Part shown: in pieces, positions 21,384-27,747 of the stretch | Position numbering within the stretch: position 1 is the stretch's first letter | How the letters are laid out: each line of letters starts with the position of its first letter | Origin: a virus | Length of the DNA stretch: 38,781 nt | Virus record (IMG/VR): IMGVR_UViG_3300043419_000648 | Span: 1-38,781 of that record | Reading direction: 5' to 3' (one strand) | Program-made: the position numbers and the translations under genes | Notes under the pieces: generated by a model | Told to the model about the DNA's origin: nothing | Database searches by the model: none | Seen by the model: only the letters and a program-made list of their open reading frames with translations

Positions 21384-21399
21384 GGGGGCCAAAGCCCCC
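21384..21399 (-). terminator. Intergenic hairpin downstream of the decoration-like gene
   Basis: GGGGGC (21384-21389) and GCCCCC (21394-21399) form a perfect 6-bp stem with a 4-base loop. On the minus strand it is followed by ATTTGAAAGG, not a full U run, so it may attenuate transcription or protect the 3' end of the upstream message. A sister hairpin lies at 21841-21854. Confidence 0.5.
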
Positions 21400-21404
21400 G
21401 GTTA

Positions 21405-21812
21405 TCAGGCGATCTTGTAGACCGTGTAAGCGCCTTCAGCGGTCTTGCGGAACCGGAAAAGGGCGCTAGAGGTGACCGCAACAGCAACAAAGGCATTGCC
21501 GCCGTCAGTGATGCCCGTGGCGGTGGCCAGGGTAACAGTGCCGGACGAAGTGCCGATGTTGATGACGCTCAGGTCGAACGTGCTGCCAACAGTAGCGTTG
21601 GGCAGCGCGGCATCAATCAGAGCAGCGGTCGGCAGCGTGTAGGTTGCAGCCGAAGTCGAGGGGTTGGCGTACAGCATACCGCCCACGACTTGAGCCGCGC
21701 TCAGGGTTGCGGTCGAGGTTGCAGTCTGCGGAGCAGCGCTGTAACCCATAGTGGTTTCGGCGCGATTGCCAGCGCCAACTTGGTAGCCACCAGCACCATT
21801 AGGGAGAGCCAT
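21405..21812 (-). CDS. Putative capsid decoration protein (135 aa)
   Basis: The start is ATG 21812-21810 with AAAGGA seven bases upstream. It is the first gene after the coat protein gene. The product has a short glycine-rich N-terminus (LPNGAGGYQVGAGNRAE), then a beta-rich domain (AATYTLPTAALIDAALP, TFDLSVINIGTSSGTVTL, then FRFRKTAEGAYTVYKI). This trimeric beta-tulip-like layout is found in several head-decoration or fibre-tip proteins. Hairpins on both sides suggest separate control of its dose. The assignment as a decoration protein is inference from position. Confidence 0.6.
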   Translation of the reverse strand: MALPNGAGGYQVGAGNRAETTMGYSAAPQTATSTATLSAAQVVGGMLYANPSTSAATYTLPTAALIDAALPNATVGSTFDLSVINIGTSSGTVTLATATGITDGGNAFVAVAVTSSALFRFRKTAEGAYTVYKIA

Positions 21813-21840
21813 GATCAAATCCTTTCAATGTAAGCGAACA

Positions 21841-21854
21841 GGGGCCGAAGCCCC
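21841..21854 (-). terminator. UUCG-loop hairpin downstream of the coat gene
   Basis: GGGGC (21841-21845), loop CGAA, GCCCC (21850-21854). On the minus strand this is a GGGGC-UUCG-GCCCC hairpin, an extra-stable tetraloop. It begins eight bases after the coat gene stop and is followed by TGTTCGCTT, a weak U run. It may stabilise the coat message or cause partial termination so that coat is made in excess. Confidence 0.55.
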
Positions 21855-21861
21855 CATCGGA

Positions 21862-23064
21862 TTAGCCCCAGAGACGGCAGGCCATCTGCGGACGGATGGT
21901 GCTGTAGCCATACAGGACATCAATACGGCAGGGCATCCGGTCGTTGTTGATGTCGTACTGGCGCACAACCCGCAGGCTGATGCCGTTATGCACAGCACGC
22001 GAGGCCATATCGACGCCCTGCGGGAGCAGAAGGTCGGCGGTGGCGAAGGTGATGGCGTCCTTGTGGTACACGAGGTTCTGGGCGTACTGGGTGGAGGCCG
22101 CACCGAGGAACACAACAGCCTTGGAGTTACCGGGCAGCGCGTCAACGGTTGCCAGAGCGTGAGCAGCCGAGTAGATCGGAGCCACGGTCACGGTCACGGC
22201 GGTGCTAACCGCAGTGGCGTCGGCCAGAGCAACGAACTGGAACAGCGAACCAGTGGACTCACGGGTCTGCGGGTTCACGGCGTAGCAGTCAGCCACGGTG
22301 AACACATCGCCAGCCTTGATGGTGACGGCAGATGCCACGGTCAGGGCGATAGAAGTCGCGCCTTCGGCGGTCACAGCAGCCGAGGTGGAGTTGCCAGTAG
22401 CGCCACGCGAGCCGGTGGTGAACTGCTTAATGGACTGAGACATGTTGATCTCGTCCAGACCCAGAACGCCCGTGCCCATCATGCCGTTTTTGAACTGCTT
22501 GGAAACGGTGTCGGTGGGGTTGAACAGACCTTTCATGCCCTCGACCAGCGCAGCGTTGGCGGCGGGGTTAACCGTCGCGTAGCGCGGGTTCATCACAGCG
22601 GCGTTCTCGTTCAGTTTCTGCTGGGCTTGCAGCAGCACGAGCGAGGTGGCCGGGGTGGTGCCGGGGGTGCCAACCGAGTTGCCGATGGTGCGGAAGGCAT
22701 TGGCGACGTCAGCGTCGATGCTGGAGGCCAACTGGCTGATACGAGGCTTCAGCACACGATCAGCAAAGTCGTCCAACTGCATCGTCAGTTCGGCGGAGGT
22801 GAAGTTCACGCCGATGTGCTTCTGCGAGGCAACCGTCAGGGTGGTGAACTGCTCGTTGTCGTCCTGAACTTGCAGGGCGGCACCGTCGGTCACCAGAGCG
22901 CGGTCCGGCAGACGGATACGCAGGGTCGAACCGATCTTGGCACCTTCAACAGCAAAGCTGTCGTCGTACTGACGGTTCACGTTACGGGTAAGAACGAGGT
23001 TGTTCTCAAGGATCTCCAGGGCTTTCCTGGTGATCATGTCAATGGTAAGAATACTGTTAGCCAC
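21862..23064 (-). CDS. Major capsid protein, P22 coat (gp5) family
   Basis: This 400-residue protein has the P22 coat opening (NSILTIDMITRKALEILENN, NRQYDDSFAVEGAKIGSTLR). It also has the signature KHIGVNFTSAELTMQLDDFA and the C-terminal LRVVRQYDINNDRMPCRIDV. About residues 225-320 form a beta-rich insert, as expected for the I-domain of P22-like coat proteins. Its length is close to the 430 of P22 gp5. It builds the icosahedral shell. The scaffold gene lies 18 bases upstream. A ribosome site GAAAGGAAC precedes the ATG at 23064. Confidence 0.92.
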   Translation of the reverse strand: MANSILTIDMITRKALEILENNLVLTRNVNRQYDDSFAVEGAKIGSTLRIRLPDRALVTDGAALQVQDDNEQFTTLTVASQKHIGVNFTSAELTMQLDDFADRVLKPRISQLASSIDADVANAFRTIGNSVGTPGTTPATSLVLLQAQQKLNENAAVMNPRYATVNPAANAALVEGMKGLFNPTDTVSKQFKNGMMGTGVLGLDEINMSQSIKQFTTGSRGATGNSTSAAVTAEGATSIALTVASAVTIKAGDVFTVADCYAVNPQTRESTGSLFQFVALADATAVSTAVTVTVAPIYSAAHALATVDALPGNSKAVVFLGAASTQYAQNLVYHKDAITFATADLLLPQGVDMASRAVHNGISLRVVRQYDINNDRMPCRIDVLYGYSTIRPQMACRLWG

Positions 23065-23081
23065 AGCAAGTTCCTTTCAAG

Positions 23082-23864
23082 TTAGCGGTTTTGCGCTTGC
23101 AACTTTCGAATCTGGCGCTGCCGTTCAGCTTCAATCCACTCCGACGTACTCATGGTCTTGATGGACCGGGGGTCGGTCGTGTCGTAAGACGGGTTGCTGC
23201 TGCTGGTTCGTGCAGTGACAGGTGTGATCGGTGCAGGTGCAGAAGTAGACTTTTTGACCGGCGGATTGTCGGACAACTTAACTTCAATCTTGCCAATCTC
23301 TTTTGCCTGCAAAAAAGGCGACAGGCGGGCGATCCGCTCGGCTTCTTTGACGTTGGACCCAAGGTAGTAAGCTACATCCGGGCCAATATCTGAAGCACGA
23401 ATCGTTTCGGCCATCACATCGGTAATCGGAACTCGCGGGTTGTAGGCGACCTGTTCAAAGTCGTCGTACTTGCCACGGGCTTCTTCTTCCCGTTCGTGAT
23501 AGGCATCGAGCATCACTGACTGCTGCTTCTGACGCTCACGCTGATCGAGCAGTTCTTCAGCCTTTCTGATCGCCAGCGCTTCCGCGTAGGCTTCCGGGCT
23601 TTCAAACTGATCCAGCGCGATGTCTTTGGGCGGCGCTTGCACTTGTGCAAGTCTGGCCTGCTGCTCGCGTTCCCACTTTCGTTGCTCTCTTGCGAGGCGT
23701 TTGCCGATCGCCGCTTCAAGTTCTTCCTGCGTAAAAGTTCGTGCAGGCTTTTCTTCAGGCTGGCTTTCAGCTACCGGCTGTTCTACTACGGACTCAAGAG
23801 CCGCCGTGGCTTCTTGTTCCGGCGCGGATTGCGCCTCCGCTGGGACTTGAACTTCTTCGGACAT
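23082..23864 (-). CDS. Scaffolding protein
   Basis: This 260-residue product is acidic and proline/glutamate-rich at the N-terminus (about 1-45). Long charged helices follow (LAREQRKWEREQQARLAQVQ; AEALAIRKAEELLDQRERQK). The C-terminus is basic (ERQRQIRKLQAQNR), a helix-loop-helix-like end as in P22 gp8 that binds the coat protein. Its place between portal-side genes and the coat gene is the standard one. It would guide procapsid assembly and then leave the head. Confidence 0.82.
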   Translation of the reverse strand: MSEEVQVPAEAQSAPEQEATAALESVVEQPVAESQPEEKPARTFTQEELEAAIGKRLAREQRKWEREQQARLAQVQAPPKDIALDQFESPEAYAEALAIRKAEELLDQRERQKQQSVMLDAYHEREEEARGKYDDFEQVAYNPRVPITDVMAETIRASDIGPDVAYYLGSNVKEAERIARLSPFLQAKEIGKIEVKLSDNPPVKKSTSAPAPITPVTARTSSSNPSYDTTDPRSIKTMSTSEWIEAERQRQIRKLQAQNR

Positions 23865-23923
23865 TATTTGCTCTGTTGAGAGCCTGGTCTAACGGGCCAG
23901 TACGTTTGCTGCTTATTCTGTCA

Positions 23924-24421
23924 TCAAGCACTCAATGCTGCAACTTTATCTTGGAACGCCTTAACGCGAGCGGCCAGAGCAGCTTCAGCGGCGTTCAATT
24001 GAGCAGCACGCTCATCGTTGCGGCTGGCTTGAGCGGCAACCTGCGATTCACGAGTCGCCAAAATCTGTTCACGGTTTTGAATGTTTTTTTCCTGAGCATT
24101 AAATGCTTCGGTTTTAGACTGTTCAAGAGCGTTCAAACTTTCTTCACGGGCGGCAAGATCGGCGGCTTTAGCCGTAGATTTGGCGTTTTTGGCCTTGGCG
24201 TCATCAAGCAGCGATTTAGCCTGCTCTTTGGCATCAGCCAGTTCTTTGGCTGCAGCCTGACGATCCGCAACCGCCTCGTTGACGGCAGTCAGTGCGCCTT
24301 GCCGCTTGGCAAGTTCATCACGGGTCTTGACTAGGGTAGCAACGTCACCGGACAGTTGCGTGGCGATGTAGTCAAGAAACTTGGCCGGGTCGATGGTTCC
24401 GGTGTCGCTGAACACTTGCAT
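23924..24421 (-). CDS. Coiled-coil head-region protein (165 aa)
   Basis: Residues 1-30 form a short N-terminal domain (VFSDTGTIDPAKFLDYIATQ). The remainder is one long alanine-, glutamate- and lysine-rich coiled coil (KTRDELAKRQGALTAVNEAV; REESLNALEQSKTEAFNAQE; LNAAEAALAARVKAF). It lies directly upstream of the scaffold gene in transcription order. It may assist scaffold or head assembly. No enzyme motif is seen. Confidence 0.62.
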   Translation of the reverse strand: MQVFSDTGTIDPAKFLDYIATQLSGDVATLVKTRDELAKRQGALTAVNEAVADRQAAAKELADAKEQAKSLLDDAKAKNAKSTAKAADLAAREESLNALEQSKTEAFNAQEKNIQNREQILATRESQVAAQASRNDERAAQLNAAEAALAARVKAFQDKVAALSA

Positions 24422-24428
24422 GGCGACC

Positions 24429-24734
24429 TCAAGCGTAATAAGAGACGTTGAGTTTGGCGCTGGCGGTCTGCTCGATAAACCTGATCTTGCTCAGGTCACC
24501 GTCATACTGCAGCGTCACACCAGCGGCCAGCGGCATACCAACCGAGGCGGTCGGGGCCACATCATCGTCGCGCCAGCGAACGGCTTGCGTTTCGCAGGTG
24601 ATGATGGCAAGCGTAGGCTTGCACGCCAGACCATTCAGGTCGGTCTGAGGCACAGTCAGGCCAGTCGAACTGCTCAAACTGGTGATCTGCTGGTAGCCCA
24701 GCCGCGTGGTGATTGCTTTGAGAGTAAGGGCCAT
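24429..24734 (-). CDS. Conserved small beta-rich virion protein (101 aa)
   Basis: The product reads LTLKAITTRLGYQQITSLSS, then IITCETQAVRWRDDDVAPTA, then GMPLAAGVTLQYDGDLSKIR and a final FIEQTASAKLNVSYY. The motif VRWRDDxVAPTASxGxxL is shared by many small virion proteins and resembles a compact beta sandwich found on capsid or tail surfaces. Seven bases separate it from the coiled-coil gene. The exact role is unknown. Confidence 0.65.
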   Translation of the reverse strand: MALTLKAITTRLGYQQITSLSSSTGLTVPQTDLNGLACKPTLAIITCETQAVRWRDDDVAPTASVGMPLAAGVTLQYDGDLSKIRFIEQTASAKLNVSYYA

Positions 24735-24735
24735 T

Positions 24736-25257
24736 TTAGTGTCTTTCCGTGAAAGAACGCAGTCGGATTATTGTACTACCACCCTCAGGCGTCAAGGTGC
24801 CAGTGTAAATGCCACCAGGTCCGTATTGAACGCCTGCACGAACATCAGATGGGTTGGGGTAAAGCGAAATATGGTTGGCAGCACCATCTAGCAATGCGCC
24901 GGGGCCGGTCAAAACACCCGACGTAATGTGGGTGGTGATCTTGATCGCGCTACCAGAAACCGTTGAACCTTGGCCGGTCAGGGTTCCAGTGGTGGCAAAG
25001 GCTCGGAACCGATTGGAGGCACCGGAAATAGCAGACCCCGGCCCAACCAAAGCGCCGGAAGCAACGTGGTTGACCGCTCCGGCGGTGCGGGCCGCGCTAC
25101 CTGAAACAACAGCATTACCAGCATCAAGCGCGCCTGATGTGGCGTGTATGCGACTGCGAGCAGCCGCTCCTACAACCGCAGACCCCGGACCTGTCAGTGC
25201 CCCTGTGGTGTCGTGCGTTACCGCACCGCCACTTTTGAATAACAGGAGCAATGACAT
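24736..25257 (-). CDS. Virion protein with five tandem glycine-rich repeats (173 aa)
   Basis: After a hydrophobic start (LLLLFKSGG), residues 15-135 are five imperfect repeats of 22-26 residues. The consensus is H-x-T/A-S-G-A-L-x-G-P-G-S-A-V-x-G-x-A-A-R. Examples are HDTTGALTGPGSAVVGAAAR and HVASGALVGPGSAISGASNR. The pattern fits a small beta-solenoid or fibre-like rod. The C-terminal 35 residues (VRAGVQYGPGGIYTGTLTPE) look like a separate cap. The gene is in the head-proximal part of the late operon. The function is unknown. Confidence 0.62.
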   Translation of the reverse strand: MSLLLLFKSGGAVTHDTTGALTGPGSAVVGAAARSRIHATSGALDAGNAVVSGSAARTAGAVNHVASGALVGPGSAISGASNRFRAFATTGTLTGQGSTVSGSAIKITTHITSGVLTGPGALLDGAANHISLYPNPSDVRAGVQYGPGGIYTGTLTPEGGSTIIRLRSFTERH

Positions 25258-25418
25258 TAGGCTTCCGCAGGCCTAAACCACCAAACCCGCCATGGATGCT
25301 CGGGGTCGTAATTGTCCTGAATGACGGCCAGTTGTTCTTCCGGCTCAGGGCGCGACGCCTTTGCGTCTAACGCCTCTTGGCTTGTCGCATACGCGCCTAA
25401 GCAAATTTCGTAGCCCAT
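25257..25418 (-). CDS. Small hypothetical protein (53 aa)
   Basis: The start ATG at 25418-25416 is chosen because TGAGGC lies five bases upstream and the previous stop is at 25426. An ATG at 25439 is possible but would overlap the previous gene and lacks a ribosome site. The product (MGYEICLGAYATSQEALDAK, then RVWWFRPAEA at the end) is tryptophan-rich at the C-terminus. No family is recognised. It overlaps the repeat-protein gene by one base. Confidence 0.55.
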   Translation of the reverse strand: MGYEICLGAYATSQEALDAKASRPEPEEQLAVIQDNYDPEHPWRVWWFRPAEA

Positions 25419-25425
25419 AGTTGCC

Positions 25426-26022
25426 TCAGTTATAGCCATAGGTGCCGCCACCTTGGTACTGGTTAATCTCAATCACCTCGTCGGTGATGATGTCCTCGGT
25501 AAACCTGACGAAAGTTTCGCCAGCAGTGCCGGGGCCGTTATACCCATTGGTCACTGTTCCAGCACCCATCGTTCCTACGTTCCTGACCTTCCAAGTGACC
25601 TTGATGCGCTCGCCTACCGCCATTGATGTGCTTGTCGGGGCCAAGTTTCCGGTTCTTGCCGTATCCGTTGTTCCCCATTCAAGACCAAATGTCGAATCTG
25701 GGATGATTGCGCTCAGTACCGTTCCTGCGTTGTTGCATCTTTCAATCAAAACGCCAGCGCCGGCGTTAACCGTAGTCGCAGATTCAAGACCACGAATGTT
25801 TACGGTAACCGTTCCGCTAATCGTTACCGCAGCTGTAATTGGCTCAGTGAACCATTGCAGGGCAGTCCCACCAACGGTTTCAGTCACTTGAATGTTTGTG
25901 CCGCCTGCGGTCGTAGTAGTGAACATCTGCAAATTAGGGGTGCCGCGCATCTGACTAGCAAGGCGTCCCCCTGCGCCGCCCACAGAGGACGTAAGATTCC
26001 GCATGAAAAAACTGGTCGGCAT
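25426..26022 (-). CDS. Beta-rich virion protein (198 aa)
   Basis: The product is threonine-, glycine- and valine-rich, with a jelly-roll-like order of strands (LQMFTTTTAGGTNIQVTETV; VTISGTVTVNIRGLESATT; VGERIKVTWKVRNVGTMGAG). A tail follows (EVIEINQYQGGGTYGYN). Such proteins are frequent in P22-like late operons between portal and scaffold genes and may be tail or head appendages that bind carbohydrate. Nothing enzymatic is seen. It overlaps the next gene by one base. Confidence 0.6.
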   Translation of the reverse strand: MPTSFFMRNLTSSVGGAGGRLASQMRGTPNLQMFTTTTAGGTNIQVTETVGGTALQWFTEPITAAVTISGTVTVNIRGLESATTVNAGAGVLIERCNNAGTVLSAIIPDSTFGLEWGTTDTARTGNLAPTSTSMAVGERIKVTWKVRNVGTMGAGTVTNGYNGPGTAGETFVRFTEDIITDEVIEINQYQGGGTYGYN

Positions 26023-26870
26023 TAGATCTCGTAACCCCAGACGGTGAACGTCACTGTCTGGGCAGCAGTCGTCGTCACACGCAGCACATAATCAGCGGTT
26101 CCTCTGATTGGAGTTGGAAACGTCATAATCACGCCGGGTTTGTTAGTCGCACTGGGTGCAAACTCACCATCAAAAATGGCAGCGTCTGTGCCTCGTGTGT
26201 AAGACGTATCACCTGACGCACCAAACCACAAAATGCAGGTGCCGGCAGTCGTGCCTCCAGACTGGATTTGAAGCGAAGTGACAACAACAGCCCGAGTGCT
26301 TGATGGTGTCCAGAGCGCCGTGCCGGTCTGAGCGCTGGTGTACTGCGCTCCTTTAAATGTTGAAGGTGAGCTACGGATACGATCCCAAGTCGTGCCGTTG
26401 AACCCGTAGAGCCTCGCCTGCGTGTGCAACTGATTGACAGCGTTAGTCTCGGCGTCAGTGCCTGCTGTATCTACAGAGACCGGGTTGGTACCGTCACCGA
26501 CCTGCACCTGACCCTGCACCCGCGAGACATCGACCAGCATGCCGTTGCTGATGTTGCCCCGCGCCCTATCCCATGTGCTACCGTTGTAAAGGTAGGTGCG
26601 GCCCTCAACATGCAGCGCATTCCCGCTGTTTGGTTCGCTGTCTGTGGGGTCGGTGTCAATCGTGACAACATTAGTGCCATCGCCAACCGGAACGCTTGCG
26701 TTTGTCAGTTTGACTGACAAGCCGTCTGTCCCATTCGCAGGAATCAGCGTCCTGCTGCCATCGGTGCTGATGGCGAGCTTCATCAACTGGATCTGCTCAC
26801 CTGTGCCGGTGACCTGATCCGTGGCGATGTCCGCGCCGGAGCCGGGTGTGATGGGTACGTTATCGGCCAT
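26022..26870 (-). CDS. Virion appendage protein with internal repeats (282 aa)
   Basis: The N-terminal half has two related modules. Each has a VGDGTN-V-xVDT strand (VGDGTNVVTIDTD; VGDGTNPVSVDTA), then a helix with ALHVEGR or QLHTQAR. Each ends with YLYNGSTWDRARGN or YGFNGTTWDRIRSS. The C-terminal 120 residues are a beta sandwich (RAVVVTSLQIQSGG; ADYVLRVTTTAAQTVTF). The NGTTWDR motif recurs in phage virion proteins, but no precise role is known to me. Confidence 0.6.
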   Translation of the reverse strand: MADNVPITPGSGADIATDQVTGTGEQIQLMKLAISTDGSRTLIPANGTDGLSVKLTNASVPVGDGTNVVTIDTDPTDSEPNSGNALHVEGRTYLYNGSTWDRARGNISNGMLVDVSRVQGQVQVGDGTNPVSVDTAGTDAETNAVNQLHTQARLYGFNGTTWDRIRSSPSTFKGAQYTSAQTGTALWTPSSTRAVVVTSLQIQSGGTTAGTCILWFGASGDTSYTRGTDAAIFDGEFAPSATNKPGVIMTFPTPIRGTADYVLRVTTTAAQTVTFTVWGYEI

Positions 26871-26871
26871 G

Positions 26872-27264
26872 TTACGCGCTCAGTGCGGTGTAGGTCAGGC
26901 TGGAGCAGGACACTGTGTCGCCCGGCGCTACAGTCAGGCCGTTGGTCATGTTGATGTCGGAGCCGCTGGCCGCAACAGCACAGTGGATCACTACCGTTCC
27001 GCCGCTGGTCTGCAACGTGGCAAACGCGACCGCAGAAGCGTTACCTGTAGCGTTGGTGTCTGAAGTAATGGCGTTGGCAGTGGCCGTACCGCTTGACGAT
27101 GCGCCAAATGCTGTCGCGCTCAAGGGTAGCGTAGCTACGGCTGTGCCGGGGGAAGCAACAGACGAGGGGCTAATACGAAACACCAAGTTGCCGCTAGTAC
27201 CAATTAGCGCCGTAACAGCGTCAGTCGCTGCGTTCCGTGCTGCGCTCGAGTGGGTCACTGCCAT
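26872..27264 (-). CDS. Small beta-rich virion protein (130 aa)
   Basis: The product (SSAARNAATDAVTALIGTSG, then NLVFRISPSSVASPGTAVA, then VVIHCAVAASGSDINMTNGL) is alanine-, serine- and threonine-rich. The pattern of one short helix plus an extended beta sandwich is common among unnamed tailed-phage virion proteins. It overlaps the upstream 54-residue gene by 44 bases. The function is unknown. Confidence 0.6.
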   Translation of the reverse strand: MAVTHSSAARNAATDAVTALIGTSGNLVFRISPSSVASPGTAVATLPLSATAFGASSSGTATANAITSDTNATGNASAVAFATLQTSGGTVVIHCAVAASGSDINMTNGLTVAPGDTVSCSSLTYTALSA

Positions 27265-27385
27265 GGGTCAGGTCCTCAGATGTGATTCTGCCGACCAGTT
27301 CGACTTCTTCGACCTGGCCGGTGTCTTTGCGAGTGATCTGCAGCGTAAAGCGCAGCTCGCCGGGTTGTCCTTGCAAATTGATCAT
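27221..27385 (-). CDS. Small conserved virion-region protein (54 aa)
   Basis: An ATG at 27385-27383 overlaps the stop of the upstream gene (ATGA) and opens a frame that ends at 27221. The product has strands typical of a compact beta domain (LRFTLQITRKDTGQVEEVEL, then VGRITSED). Its last 14 residues, read over the start of the next gene, are low in complexity. It fits into the only gap in this part of the operon, and the tight overlap supports it as a real gene. No family is recognised. Confidence 0.6.
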   Translation of the reverse strand: MINLQGQPGELRFTLQITRKDTGQVEEVELVGRITSEDLTHGSDPLERSTERSD

Positions 27386-27747
27386 GCCAAGAACTTGAGT
27401 TTATACAACGTAGATAAATACTGACCGACGATTTCGTCGATGATGTTCTGAATCGGCGTGTCCGTTTTGTCGCACACTTTGTAGCGCATCTCTTCGATGT
27501 CCTTGAGCGAATCCTCAAGAAACTCGACCACATTGCTTGTTTTCTTGGCGCTCATCAGCGCAATCGGCCCAATTAGACCATGCCGACCTTGATAGGCTTC
27601 CGCAAACTTGTCCGCCAGTTCCACGATGTTGTCGTAGAACTCGTTCAGAGCCGAGTGTTTGGAAAAGGACCGAGTGTTCAGATGCACGGAATGCGTGACA
27701 TCCCGCGCTAAAAACAGCGTACCTACGAATTCAGCACAATGGCTCAT
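27382..27747 (-). CDS. DUF5856-like helical protein (121 aa)
   Basis: The product begins SHCAEFVGTLFLARDVTHSV, then HLNTRSFSKHSALNEFYDNI, and continues with a helical bundle (VELADKFAEAYQGR). This matches the ferritin-like DUF5856 proteins of phages: a four-helix bundle with H and E residues spaced for a possible di-metal site (H3, H19, H22, H31, E43). No Dps activity has been shown that I know of. It overlaps the portal gene end by four bases. Confidence 0.72.
   Translation of the reverse strand: MSHCAEFVGTLFLARDVTHSVHLNTRSFSKHSALNEFYDNIVELADKFAEAYQGRHGLIGPIALMSAKKTSNVVEFLEDSLKDIEEMRYKVCDKTDTPIQNIIDEIVGQYLSTLYKLKFLA

Noticed and set aside
21862-23064. Long open frame on the plus strand across the coat gene
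   Set aside because: A 424-codon plus-strand frame covers the coat gene. It lacks recognisable domains and is a GC-driven mirror of the coat frame.
23865-23923. Terminator between the coiled-coil gene and the scaffold gene
   Set aside because: A weak CTGG/CCAG pairing is visible, but the stem is only four to five bases and no T run follows on the minus strand.
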